From assembly GCF_004217115.1 (NCBI RefSeq), contig NZ_SHKN01000001.1:1057781-1121780 (forward strand): a stretch of 64,000 nt of DNA. Reading direction: 5' to 3'. How positions within the stretch are numbered: the stretch's first letter is position 1; every line of letters begins with the position of its first letter. Source of the DNA: Ancylomarina subtilis. Its GTDB lineage: Bacteria; Bacteroidota; Bacteroidia; Bacteroidales; Marinifilaceae. Of this stretch, positions 27,105 to 35,946 are shown piece by piece. A model generated the notes under the pieces. The model saw only the letters and a list, made by a program, of their open reading frames with translations, ran no database searches and was not told where the DNA came from. The position numbers and the translations under genes are program-made.

Positions 27105-27293
27105 TTAGTTACTACAGGCTTTATTCATAGCCATTTGATTTGATTGATGATCCTTATCTACAGTTTGATCATCATCCTCCTGAAGGTATTTGAGTTTAAA
27201 CATGGGGTTCATAATGCCATCCAAGGCAACAAGTTTGCGTCTCAAATTCAATAGGTTTTCATTCGTTTCAATCTTATTTACATTAAATTCCAT
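27105..27293 (-). CDS. Small hypothetical protein between the permease and lutBA
   Basis: This frame gives a 62-residue hydrophilic protein starting MEFNVNKIETNENLL at the ATG at 27293. It has no signal peptide or known domain, and a polar Asp/Gln-rich C-terminal half. It fits neatly between the two flanking operon genes (21 bp and 23 bp). I do not recognise it. It may be a real small protein or a chance frame. Confidence 0.45.
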   Translation of the reverse strand: MEFNVNKIETNENLLNLRRKLVALDGIMNPMFKLKYLQEDDDQTVDKDHQSNQMAMNKACSN

Positions 27294-27316
27294 AGGGCAA
27301 TTTTTTTTGTTTGTAA

Positions 27317-29464
27317 TTATTCGACAACGACCAGATGATTTTCGATAAATTCGGTAAGGTGCATCACCTTTACTGCTTTCTTTTGGTGCATAAGACCACC
27401 ATTTATCTGCATGACACAACCCGGGCAATCGGTTACAAGAATCTCAGCGTTGGTCGCTTCGATATTTTCAATTTTCTTGTTCAGAATTCCATTCGAAATA
27501 CTGGAGAAATCCAAAGAGTAGGTTCCGCCAAACCCGCAACACACATTACTGTCGGTAAGGGGAATAAATTGTTTGCCAAGTACCGATGAAAGAAAAGCTT
27601 CGGCAGAATAGCTCAGAGATCTGGAATCGTGACAAGGAGTATGATAAGTCACCCTTTTGTTTCCGAGCACCTTGAATTGTATCCCCTGATCTTCCAAAAA
27701 CTTCCCTACAGGTGTCACCATCTGTCCCAATTGAGAAGCCTTTTTATAACGATCAGGATCAGCTTTTGTAAAATCCAAAAACTCATGTTTAATCGCTCCG
27801 CCACATGTTGGACAAAGAACCAGCAAGGCTTCGTAGTCACCAGCATCATTAAGCTTATCAAGGGTATTAAAAATCATTGTTTTGGCATTGTCAGGATCCC
27901 CCGAGGCTATTGCAGGAATACCACAACAGGCTGCCGTTTTAGGAATATCAACCTGAATACCACTTTTCTGAAGCAACTTAACCATTGCCAATCCCATTTC
28001 AGGATAAAAATATTCGATGGCACAGCCGGGATAAAAGAAGACTTTACGTTTTGATGAAAACTGATCGTGACCGTCCTTAAAGAAACGTTTGCTAAAGGTT
28101 TTGGAAGCCAATGCAGGAAATTTCCTAAAATCCATTTCCTTAGGCAACATAGGAACTGTTTTGATTATTTTTTCCTGATTTAACTTGTTGGTTGAGGTTA
28201 AAGGAAACTGGAAATTAGCACCCAGGCTTAAAAGCGATTTCATTCGCTTAGGTTTTGCAACCACCGATTTAAACACCTTCTTTTTTACAGGATTGATACC
28301 ATACTTCTTACCGACAACCAGTTTCAGATCTGAGATCAAAGTTTGAAGATCGATACCTGATGGACAATTGAAAGAACAAGCCCGGCAACCAATACACATT
28401 TTAAGAATGTCTTTGGCAGCCTCATCGCCCTGATAAAGTGCTGTCAGAATCAAGCCAATAGAACCGATATAGCGGTCGCCATAAACATGTCCCCCAACCA
28501 TTTCGTAGGCAGGACAAATATTGGCGCAACTGCCACAACGAATACATTTTAATGCTTCTTTAAATTTTGGATGTTCCAAAAAGGCCAATCGACCGTTATC
28601 AAGAAACACATAATGCGTTTCTTTAATTCCATCCGCATTTTTATGTGATGGCGTTCTTCCCTTAATCCAGGTTGTATAAGAGGTAATAATCTGTCCGGTT
28701 GCACTTTTAGGCAGAACACGAACAATATCCAGGGCCTGTCCGAAATCATCGCAAAGCTTTTCGTAACCGACCAAAACAATATGCACAGGAGGCACTGTAG
28801 ATGACAAGCGTGCATTGCCTTCATTGGTAACCAAACCAATGGTTCCTGTGCTGGCAACAGCAACATTAGCACCTGTCATGCCAATCCCCGCTTTAAAATA
28901 GTATTCCCGAAGGAATCGGCGCGCGATTTCAACCATGGCTTTTATATCGTCAGGATCAACTTCTTCCCCAGTATAATCTGAAAAGATCTTAGCAACCTGC
29001 TGACGCGTTTTATGAATGGCAGGCATCACCATATGGGATGGATGCTCACTGGCAATTTGCAAAATCCATTCACCTAAATCGGTTTCAATAGGACTCAAGC
29101 CTTCTTTTTCCAAGTACTGGTTCAATTGAATCTCCTCAGAGGTCATGGATTTACTCTTCACCATATATTTGGCTCCATGAGACTTCATCACATCGGCAAT
29201 ATATCTGCAGGCATCATCACCGGTTTTTGCCTGAAAGACTTTGCACCCATGCTTCTCAACGTTTTCTTTAAACTGATTGAATTGTTGCATGACTTTATTT
29301 AAATCACGATCCTTTAAATCATGAACTCTGGTTCGTAAGGCTTCAAAATCCAATCCTTTATAGGCATTCTCTTTTGATGCCTTATAGGCTGTAGCAAATC
29401 CCTTAAGATTTTGATACAAAACTTTATCGTTTAATTTTTCGTCTATTTTTGTATGTATTGTCAT
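27317..29464 (-). CDS. LutB-LutA fusion, Fe-S protein for L-lactate oxidation
   Basis: This 715-residue protein starts with a LUD domain (VKSKSMTSEEI, about 92-102; GANVAVASTGTIGLVTNEGN, about 198-217), then a ferredoxin-type pair (CIRCGSCANICP; CIGCRACSFNCPSG), which together equal LutB/YkgF. From about residue 450 a second part has FYPGCAIEYFYP, CCGIPAIASGD, CPTCGGAI, HTPCHDSRSL and CCGFGGTYSL, equal to LutA/YkgE. In Bacillus the two are separate subunits of the L-lactate to pyruvate system; here they are one chain. It is followed by the small gene and lldP, and preceded by lutC by only 9 bp. Confidence 0.9.
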   Translation of the reverse strand: MTIHTKIDEKLNDKVLYQNLKGFATAYKASKENAYKGLDFEALRTRVHDLKDRDLNKVMQQFNQFKENVEKHGCKVFQAKTGDDACRYIADVMKSHGAKYMVKSKSMTSEEIQLNQYLEKEGLSPIETDLGEWILQIASEHPSHMVMPAIHKTRQQVAKIFSDYTGEEVDPDDIKAMVEIARRFLREYYFKAGIGMTGANVAVASTGTIGLVTNEGNARLSSTVPPVHIVLVGYEKLCDDFGQALDIVRVLPKSATGQIITSYTTWIKGRTPSHKNADGIKETHYVFLDNGRLAFLEHPKFKEALKCIRCGSCANICPAYEMVGGHVYGDRYIGSIGLILTALYQGDEAAKDILKMCIGCRACSFNCPSGIDLQTLISDLKLVVGKKYGINPVKKKVFKSVVAKPKRMKSLLSLGANFQFPLTSTNKLNQEKIIKTVPMLPKEMDFRKFPALASKTFSKRFFKDGHDQFSSKRKVFFYPGCAIEYFYPEMGLAMVKLLQKSGIQVDIPKTAACCGIPAIASGDPDNAKTMIFNTLDKLNDAGDYEALLVLCPTCGGAIKHEFLDFTKADPDRYKKASQLGQMVTPVGKFLEDQGIQFKVLGNKRVTYHTPCHDSRSLSYSAEAFLSSVLGKQFIPLTDSNVCCGFGGTYSLDFSSISNGILNKKIENIEATNAEILVTDCPGCVMQINGGLMHQKKAVKVMHLTEFIENHLVVVE

Positions 29465-29473
29465 GGCTTCGGC

Positions 29474-29956
29474 TTATAAATCGTTCAAAATAATCACTGT
29501 CATTTCCTTGGGACCGTGTACCCCAACAGTCAATACCCTCTCGATATCTGCTGTTCGGCTGGCTCCTGTAATAAAAGCGACATAGCCACCACTCCCTGAT
29601 GTCCTTTCTTCGAGAAAATCGGTCACATCATGCATACTTTCCACCAGCTTGCTTAAAGGGAGAATCACATCCAATTTTTCAGCCAGACAGCTTGCCAATC
29701 TTAAATTCTCGTTGCAACTATCAATAACAACCGAGCCTGTTTCACCAATCGCATAATCTGCCTCGATTAATGCTCTTCCGATACCCGCTTCACCCGTTTG
29801 CTTATCAAGAGATAAATTCAGGCTGGGCATATGGATATATTCATAATCTTCCCTTTTAAAATCATTCTGGAAATCTAGCGTTTTCACCAAACGGTTTTCA
29901 TTCCCAACAAGAGTCGATTTTTCCAAAAACTGTTCTAGTAATTTCATAACTTTCAT
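29474..29956 (-). CDS. lutC: LutC-like LUD-domain protein
   Basis: This protein of about 160 residues is a single LUD domain with the family marks AIGETGSVVIDS and GASRTADIERVLTVGVHGP. LutC is the third subunit of the L-lactate oxidation complex. The frame reaches to a GTG at 30025, but the sigma-54 promoter at 30001-30017 predicts transcription from about 29990, so the start is the ATG at 29956 (or 29947). It is the first gene of the operon lutC-lutBA-small gene-lldP-dehydrogenase. Confidence 0.85.
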   Translation of the reverse strand: MKVMKLLEQFLEKSTLVGNENRLVKTLDFQNDFKREDYEYIHMPSLNLSLDKQTGEAGIGRALIEADYAIGETGSVVIDSCNENLRLASCLAEKLDVILPLSKLVESMHDVTDFLEERTSGSGGYVAFITGASRTADIERVLTVGVHGPKEMTVIILNDL

Positions 29957-30000
29957 ATAGTATTCGGGGTTAGTTTTTTTGTTTTGATGTGACTTCCCTA

Positions 30001-30017
30001 ACCAAGAGGAGTGCCAA
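30001..30017 (-). promoter_or_regulatory. Sigma-54 promoter of the lutC operon
   Basis: The minus strand reads TTGGCACTCCTCTTGGT. This is TGGCA, six bases, TTGG, against the sigma-54 consensus TGGCA-N6-TTGC; only the last base differs. It lies about 45 bp before the chosen lutC start, with three enhancer-like sites 115-180 bp further upstream. Confidence 0.75.
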
Positions 30018-30129
30018 AAAACCACTTCAATTGTTATATAGAATCTTTCTAAGACTTTTAATACTGTATGACAGCACTTTAGGCAACGGAAAGGTTTTCA
30101 GAAATGTCCATTTCAATCGTTTTCGCTAC

Positions 30130-30195
30130 TGTTCCATTCTGAACACTAACAAAATACGCACTGTGCCATTCTGAACAGTTGGCTAATTTTGAACA
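30130..30195. promoter_or_regulatory. Three enhancer-like 16-bp inverted repeats upstream of lutC
   Basis: TGTTCCATTCTGAACA at 30130-30145 is a near-perfect inverted repeat. TGTGCCATTCTGAACA at 30162-30177 is the second copy, and 30180-30195 keeps only the right half-site (TGAACA). Spacing of starts is 32 and 18 bp. The same motif with nearly the same spacing stands before the second LUD gene. Probable binding sites of the NtrC-type regulator encoded at 31219-32664. Confidence 0.75.
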
Positions 30196-30331
30196 GGAAA
30201 TAGGTGGGGTTTAAAACCTCAGAAGAGAACTTAAAATCATTAACCCGAAATCGACAAATAAGGGTTCTCTCTATTAAAAATGGAAATCGAAATGGAATCA
30301 TCTGAGTATCCACAATCAATTTGCAGAATAA

Positions 30332-30359
30332 AAAAAACCTCTCTATAGAGAGGTTTTTT
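30332..30359. terminator. Perfectly symmetric bidirectional terminator
   Basis: AAAAAACCTCTCTA and TAGAGAGGTTTTTT are exact inverse complements. It sits 24 bp after the stop of the second LUD gene on the minus strand and isolates that gene from the lutC operon. Confidence 0.9.
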
Positions 30360-30383
30360 GAAACACATCCTTGTTTAAAACCC

Positions 30384-30899
30384 TTAAAGATCTTCAATGA
30401 TATAAACGATGGTTTGAAGCTTATTTGAAGAGAAACACAGTTCATTATTATAGGATGTGGCAGTATGGCTGGCAATACCCCGAAACAGTTCTACGGCTGG
30501 CCTTCCATTCACAAGTTCGTGTTCTGTCATAGAATAAAGAATTTTACTGGACGGAAGAATGATATGCAAGGATTCAGCCAGAAGCAAGTTTATTAAAACA
30601 TCGGAATCTTCTGTATCGACAAGCAATTTCCCGGAATCAGCAATACCAAAATCAGCCTCCAGGATCGCATTCTTAGAATCCCCTCTGTTTAAAGATGCTT
30701 TATTGAGCTCAAAACTTTTTAACCGAATAAATTCAAACTCAACATTGGGTTTGCTTGCCGCTTCAAGAAACAAGTTACGATCAACTTTTAAGGAATCATG
30801 GCCTAAGCTTTTTGAGTTTAGCAGAAATAAATCCAAAAGACTTCCATTTTGATTACCGCAAACATTTTTTTTCAATTGTGTATTCGTACTGACATCCAT
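30384..30899 (-). CDS. Divergent LUD-domain (LutC-like) protein with its own sigma-54 promoter
   Basis: This 171-residue protein aligns along its length with the neighbouring LutC: ILEADFGIADSGKLLVDTEDSD corresponds to the LutC EADYAIGETGSVVIDS block, and the C-terminus ends IVYIIEDL where LutC ends VIILNDL. The otherwise conserved RTADIE...HGP motif is replaced by HTATSYNNE and following residues, so it may have lost the usual contacts of LutC. A regulatory or alternative subunit role is inference. ATG start 27 nt from the predicted transcription start; a terminator follows directly. Confidence 0.7.
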   Translation of the reverse strand: MDVSTNTQLKKNVCGNQNGSLLDLFLLNSKSLGHDSLKVDRNLFLEAASKPNVEFEFIRLKSFELNKASLNRGDSKNAILEADFGIADSGKLLVDTEDSDVLINLLLAESLHIILPSSKILYSMTEHELVNGRPAVELFRGIASHTATSYNNELCFSSNKLQTIVYIIEDL

Positions 30900-30936
30900 A
30901 TCCGTTAAATTTAAGTAAGACTTCGCTTATGAGGAG

Positions 30937-30952
30937 GCAAAAGAAATGCCAA
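30937..30952 (-). promoter_or_regulatory. Sigma-54 promoter of the divergent LUD gene
   Basis: The minus strand reads TTGGCATTTCTTTTGC, i.e. TGGCA, six bases, TTGC, a complete match to the conserved -24 and -12 positions. The gene start lies 38 bp downstream. Confidence 0.8.
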
Positions 30953-31050
30953 AGATCTAATTGAAAGCTCTAATGAACATAGCAAATCACTACAGTCTAA
31001 TTACCTGACACTTACAAAACATGGAGCTGTCGTAAAGTAGAAAATCCCAA

Positions 31051-31114
31051 TGTTCAATTCTGCACAGCCCAACAAATCCCCTTTCGAAAATGAACAGGTG
31101 TTCCAAATTGCACA
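31051..31114. promoter_or_regulatory. Three enhancer-like 16-bp inverted repeats upstream of the divergent LUD gene
   Basis: TGTTCAATTCTGCACA (31051-31066) and TGTTCCAAATTGCACA (31099-31114) are good copies, and 31081-31096 keeps the TGAACA half. Starts are 30 and 18 bp apart, almost the same as in the lutC cluster. The nearest site is about 100 bp upstream of the sigma-54 promoter, a normal enhancer distance. Confidence 0.75.
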
Positions 31115-31118
31115 CAAT

Positions 31119-31162
31119 AAAAGCCAACCCCACATGTACTTAAACATATCGGATTGGCTTTT
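31119..31162 (-). terminator. Terminator of the sigma-54 activator gene
   Basis: AAAAGCCAA (31119-31127) pairs with TTGGCTTTT (31154-31162), with further pairs inside the loop. It lies about 57 bp past the regulator stop. Confidence 0.6.
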
Positions 31163-31218
31163 ATATAAATAGGTTGATCGTGTTCTTCGATGAGAATATT
31201 AAAGGTACATAAAATGAT

Positions 31219-32664
31219 CTAAAGCTTATTCATCCTGCTACGAAGTGCACTTCTGGTAATGCATAAATAATCAGCCGTTTTAGATTTGTTGTTATCAAAC
31301 TTCTTCAAGGCTTTCCGAACGATTTCCAACTCCAACTGCTCAATATCCAATTCGTTATCAGGTAAAACAATTCTTCCGGGAACCAAAACATGTTCTAAAC
31401 TCTCAAAGTCATTATCATCAGCATGCAAAAAGCGCAAATGTTCTGGTTTTAGTTCCAGATCGTTATAAAGCAGCGTTGCTCTCTCTATAGAATTCTTAAG
31501 CTCTCTGATATTTCCAGGCCAATCGTATTCCTGTAACATCTTTTTTGCATCCTTACTGATGAAACGGAAGCGACGCCCACGTTTTTTTGAATACTGATCC
31601 AAGAAGACTTGCGAAAAGGATAAAATGGCCTCTTTGCGTTCTCTTAAGGGCGGAATATAAAGTCTGCCTGTATTTAAGCGATAATAAAGATCACTTCGGA
31701 ATGTTTTTTCAGCCACCATCTGTTTCAGATTTCTATTGGTGGCAAATATCACCCTTACATCCAAACTTATGGCCTTGTTGCCTCCCACACGATACATCTC
31801 CTTTTGCTGTAAGACACGCAACAATTTGGGCTGCATATCCAAAGGCATCTCTCCTATCTCATCCAAAAACAGAGTTCCGCCTTGTGCCAATTCCAGTTTA
31901 CCGAGCTTTCCTTCTTTCCGTGCGCCGGTAAAGGCCCCCGTTTCGTATCCAAACAGTTCACTTTCGAACAGTGTTGGCGATATGGCTGAACAATTGATCG
32001 AAATAAAAGGCTGAAGAATATCGCTTTCCTGTCCGAAATGAACCAAACGCGCCATAACTTCTTTCCCTGTACCTGTTTCTCCTTCAATCAAAACAGGAAC
32101 TGTTCTGTCCTCATGAAACTGTTCCGCCATCTTCACCACACTACGCATGGCATCAGAAAAGACCCCCACTTTACCAACACTGGTGATATCGCGAATTGTG
32201 GTTTCGTAATATTTCACGCGTTCTCCTTCTTCACTTTTCACATTCGAAAGATCCGTGTTGGCCTGCTTATTTAAATCCGATTTTTCTGCTTTTAATTGAA
32301 TGCTCTCAACAACCCGCTCAATAAGGATGGCTAATTCCTCAACATTAACAGGCTTAAGCAGGTAATCGTAAGCATTGCTACGCAAAGCCTCAATCGAGGT
32401 TTCCAGATCACCAAACCCCGTCATAATCACCACTTCGATTGCCGAGCCATTGGGGAGTTGTTTAATTCTTTTCAGAAGATCCAAACCGGAAATACCAGGC
32501 ATTCTCATATCAGATATAACCATCTGGAAATTATCCTCTTTTAAAGCAAGCAAAGCCTCTTCCCCATTGTGGCAAAGTTTTGTTTTGTAACCCAGCTGCT
32601 CGTCAATAAATTCTGCAACAGCAGATCCACTGGATTTATCATCATCAACAATAAGAATATTCAT
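31219..32664 (-). CDS. NtrC-family sigma-54-dependent response regulator
   Basis: This 481-residue protein has a receiver domain (phosphoacceptor D52 in VISDMRMPG, K104 in LKPV), an AAA+ domain with Walker A GETGTGKE (195-202) and the sigma-54 contact loop GAFTGA (243-248), and a C-terminal Fis-type helix-turn-helix (NKSKTADYLCITRSALRSRM). It should bind enhancer sites and open sigma-54 promoters once phosphorylated by the kinase encoded just upstream. The two sigma-54 promoters and the repeated 16-bp sites next door make lutC and the divergent LUD gene its evident targets. The gene itself shows no sigma-54 motif in front. Confidence 0.92.
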   Translation of the reverse strand: MNILIVDDDKSSGSAVAEFIDEQLGYKTKLCHNGEEALLALKEDNFQMVISDMRMPGISGLDLLKRIKQLPNGSAIEVVIMTGFGDLETSIEALRSNAYDYLLKPVNVEELAILIERVVESIQLKAEKSDLNKQANTDLSNVKSEEGERVKYYETTIRDITSVGKVGVFSDAMRSVVKMAEQFHEDRTVPVLIEGETGTGKEVMARLVHFGQESDILQPFISINCSAISPTLFESELFGYETGAFTGARKEGKLGKLELAQGGTLFLDEIGEMPLDMQPKLLRVLQQKEMYRVGGNKAISLDVRVIFATNRNLKQMVAEKTFRSDLYYRLNTGRLYIPPLRERKEAILSFSQVFLDQYSKKRGRRFRFISKDAKKMLQEYDWPGNIRELKNSIERATLLYNDLELKPEHLRFLHADDNDFESLEHVLVPGRIVLPDNELDIEQLELEIVRKALKKFDNNKSKTADYLCITRSALRSRMNKL

Positions 32665-32784
32665 ATGGCTATTATTTCATGTCATTTTTACACTATTATC
32701 CGACTAATTTCAAGATAAAGGCTAGCTGTAAGCAAATATACAAGTTTACTTGCGCCCAACAGATTCAAGCTCGAAAAAACCAAT

Positions 32785-35184
32785 CTATTTTCGATTCAGC
32801 AATTTAAATCTTAAAATAAAACTAGCCCCTCCATCTTCATTATTGTAATCGGATATCTCTGCTTGAAACCGATCGATAAACAATTTGACTATTGCCATTC
32901 CCAGACCACTCCCCTTCCCGGATTCTTTGGTCGTAAATAAGGGATCGTATATTTTCTCACGAATTGCATGATCGATACCTGTCCCGTTATCATGCACCTC
33001 CAATACCCCATGGGTATCATCCTGAAGGACAACAAGTCTGATTTTTTTATCCTTCTTCTGAACCTGATCCAAAGATTGAATGGCATTCACGATTAAATTC
33101 ACAACAACTTGTTCAAACTGCACATAATTGGCATTAACCAAAATGGAACTTTGGGGCAATTCATCAACCAATTCGATACTGTGATCACAAACCTGACGTT
33201 TTACCAGAGACAAGGCTCTTTTAACCCCCTCAACCATATCGATGGTATTTTCCTCAACCACATTGGGTTTGTCATAAAACGTTCGCATGTGCTTGATAAT
33301 TGCATCAATTCGTGAGGTTTCTTCCGAAATTGTGTTGATTTTCCGAACAAACATCTCAGGTAACTGACCCGGATTTCTCTTCTGCCAATACAGGACACTG
33401 TCTGCCGATATTTTAATGGCATTCAGGGGTTGATTGATTTCATGGGTAATTCCTGCAGACAAGACCCCAACTGAAGCCAGAAGAGACGACTCCTCCAACA
33501 TTCGCATGGCTTCAACATTCTTCTGCTCAGCCTCAAGTCTGGCATTCATCAGTGAATTGCGCTCCCAGGCATTTGCTATCATGTTCACCGTCGAAAAGAA
33601 AACACCAATTTCGTCACGGGTCCATTTGTGAACCTCATTCTGTGAGAAACCCATCAAACCCAAAACTTCATTCCCAACCACAACCGGTAAAAGCACTACG
33701 GCTTTGATGTTTCTTTTTCTGTAATAAGCCTGTTCCTTTTCATTTAAATTTGATAAATCCGTTGAAACAACACTCAGATTCATCTTCACACGCTTAATTG
33801 CATGTTCTATTTCAGAAAAATAAAACCGATCAACATCCTTAATACGATCGCCTTTGGTTAAAACCCGACTCTTGATTTTCACAGCGGCATCTGATGAGTC
33901 GTTAAAAGAATAAAGACTGACACGAGCGACATTCATTTCATCCGTCATCAATTTCAAAACATCATCCAAAACGTTTTTAAAATCCTCGGACGCATTTAAT
34001 AAACGTCCAATTTTAGCCATTAAACGCTCGTGCATGACTGATATCTTCAATCGGCCCTGCTCTCTCAACAAGGCTTTTTCTGCCTTAATTCTTCGTAAGA
34101 TCGCTTGTGACAGAACCAAAATTATGGCTGTTGCAATAAGGAGAATCCCCAAAACAATCTGAATCCATTCCTTATTATCACTGTAAAAAGATTGAGGTTT
34201 ATTAAGGATATGTGTCTCTGAAGGAAGTATCGCTTCGTTTATTCCAAATCGCTTGAGTTCTTTATAATTCACCACATATTCATCAAGTGGTTTTCGATAA
34301 ATCGGGATAGAATCAACAGGAGTCCCCTCAATGATACTGACAACCATTTGGGCCGCCATTTGCCCATGCAATTTACCACTGACCACCTTTCCCCCAAAAA
34401 CCCCATCTGAAATAAAGAAAGCCCATGCAATGTATACAGGCACTTTGCTATGAGGGACTATCAGATCTAAATTATCCTGAAAACTAATAAACTTTCCATT
34501 TTTGTCTTTGTTGAAAGTCAACAGCAAAATTGAGGTATCCCCCTGTACTTTATCAACCTTATCAACCAGCTCGTTTAAACTTTCATCCTCGTGATAAATA
34601 AAATTCAGTCTACCCTTATATTTCCCTTCAAGATCACGCATCAAAAGTTTATTCAACTTAGCAGTGGTTGTTTTATCATCGTTGATCACAAAAAGATGCT
34701 TCGTATTGGGTCGTGTGCTTAAAACCAGATCGACAGTCCCTTCCAAATCCAAATCTTCAGCAATACCGGTAATGTTTTTCATCCCGGCAATCATCTCATC
34801 TGCAAAATGATTGATTCCACAAAAGATGATGGGCGTGTTTTGAAAATATTTTTCCCGATGATCTTTGACAAAGGATAAAGCATTATTATCTGAAACAATA
34901 ATCGCATCGTATTTTTCCTTTAAAAGTTTCAGATCATACAGTTCAGTGATCTTATTAAGGTATTCGAGGGAAGGGTTTCGTTTGGTATCCAGATATTCGT
35001 AATCCAATTCAAACTGATTGCCCAAAGAATCCAAAACGGTCTTAATTCCCGAATTGACATTATCGGTCCACCGCAAACCCTGGTGGTAAGAATGCAGCAC
35101 CAATATCTTTTTTCTAAGAGATGAAAACGATTGAAGAGATATAAATAAAAAGCAAGCTAAAGCAATGTAGCGTATCAACTTCAT
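32785..35184 (-). CDS. Sensor histidine kinase with ABC-substrate-binding-type periplasmic sensor
   Basis: This 799-residue protein has a signal/anchor (1-22), a periplasmic domain of the ABC_sub_bind type (about 28-325, starting KKILVLHSYHQGLRW), a membrane helix (about 340-362), a GAF-like cytoplasmic domain (about 385-540), a dimerisation/phosphoacceptor helix (SAGITHEINQPLNAIK) and an ATPase domain (N box NLIVNAIQSL; GTGIDHAI; GSGLGMAIV). The H in HEINQ is autophosphorylated and serves the response regulator downstream (120-bp gap). The ligand is probably a small metabolite such as lactate, judged from the neighbours. Confidence 0.9.
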   Translation of the reverse strand: MKLIRYIALACFLFISLQSFSSLRKKILVLHSYHQGLRWTDNVNSGIKTVLDSLGNQFELDYEYLDTKRNPSLEYLNKITELYDLKLLKEKYDAIIVSDNNALSFVKDHREKYFQNTPIIFCGINHFADEMIAGMKNITGIAEDLDLEGTVDLVLSTRPNTKHLFVINDDKTTTAKLNKLLMRDLEGKYKGRLNFIYHEDESLNELVDKVDKVQGDTSILLLTFNKDKNGKFISFQDNLDLIVPHSKVPVYIAWAFFISDGVFGGKVVSGKLHGQMAAQMVVSIIEGTPVDSIPIYRKPLDEYVVNYKELKRFGINEAILPSETHILNKPQSFYSDNKEWIQIVLGILLIATAIILVLSQAILRRIKAEKALLREQGRLKISVMHERLMAKIGRLLNASEDFKNVLDDVLKLMTDEMNVARVSLYSFNDSSDAAVKIKSRVLTKGDRIKDVDRFYFSEIEHAIKRVKMNLSVVSTDLSNLNEKEQAYYRKRNIKAVVLLPVVVGNEVLGLMGFSQNEVHKWTRDEIGVFFSTVNMIANAWERNSLMNARLEAEQKNVEAMRMLEESSLLASVGVLSAGITHEINQPLNAIKISADSVLYWQKRNPGQLPEMFVRKINTISEETSRIDAIIKHMRTFYDKPNVVEENTIDMVEGVKRALSLVKRQVCDHSIELVDELPQSSILVNANYVQFEQVVVNLIVNAIQSLDQVQKKDKKIRLVVLQDDTHGVLEVHDNGTGIDHAIREKIYDPLFTTKESGKGSGLGMAIVKLFIDRFQAEISDYNNEDGGASFILRFKLLNRK

Positions 35185-35344
35185 AAGTAAAATTTTAGAA
35201 TTGGGGAATTAAGAAGTCTAAAATAAGAATTTTGCCAATGTAATTCTCTTCAAATTTATGATTCTTTTAAAAATAATACAGATTACGGCTAAAATGATTA
35301 CACACATGCAAGCAAACAGACAATAAACAACGGGAAGAAGGCTA

Positions 35345-35872
35345 TCAGTTTAAACTAATTTCATCTATCTCCAGGCTAAAGGTTTCTGCCTTTTTATTGG
35401 CAATCAGGAAAGCAATTTCACACAGGCTTTCTCCCGGGTAATTCGGGCGATTTAATACTCTCCCCCGAAAGCGGGGATGCATATCAGCAAAATTAATTTC
35501 GATACTTTGCCACTCACCTGTTGTTGTGAAAAGTTTGACATAGGAATGAACATCACTCAAACTTGATTTAAGTCTGAATTGATAGGTCTTACCATCTCCC
35601 TTGATTCGCAGGACTACTTTTTGATGGCTTCTGACATCTATTGGTGTAAAACGATAACGCACAGAGGTAAAACCGCCATTGTTTTCGAGAGAAACCTCTC
35701 CTGAAAAAACAGCATGCCCCTCTGAGTTAATTCCAAATTGAGCTTCGGAGTCCCCTCCCATTACCCCATCGTTTACAACTTGCCAGTTGGCAAGTGTGGT
35801 ATCTTTGTTAAAATCAAAAAGAATCAAATTATTCACAATCATGATACAAATTATAAGAGATAAGACTTTCAT
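35345..35872 (-). CDS. CIA30-family secreted or membrane-bound protein
   Basis: This 175-residue protein has a short N-terminal hydrophobic stretch and then the CIA30 fold pattern: WQVVNDGVMGGDSEAQF, NNGGFTSVRYRF, YQFRLKS and the jelly-roll ending SLEIDEISL. Eukaryotic CIA30 helps assemble complex I; bacterial members are of unknown function and may bind carbohydrate. Monocistronic, ATG start. Confidence 0.8.
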   Translation of the reverse strand: MKVLSLIICIMIVNNLILFDFNKDTTLANWQVVNDGVMGGDSEAQFGINSEGHAVFSGEVSLENNGGFTSVRYRFTPIDVRSHQKVVLRIKGDGKTYQFRLKSSLSDVHSYVKLFTTTGEWQSIEINFADMHPRFRGRVLNRPNYPGESLCEIAFLIANKKAETFSLEIDEISLN

Positions 35873-35946
35873 CTTCTTAAGTTAACCCTTTTCAATCAAA
35901 AAAACAGATGTATAGAATAGAACAAGACCATCAGTAAGCCTCACTT

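Noticed and set aside
29957-30025. N-terminal extension of LutC from a GTG
   Set aside because: The sigma-54 promoter lies inside this stretch, so the extension would not be transcribed from it; it also adds residues not typical of LUD proteins.
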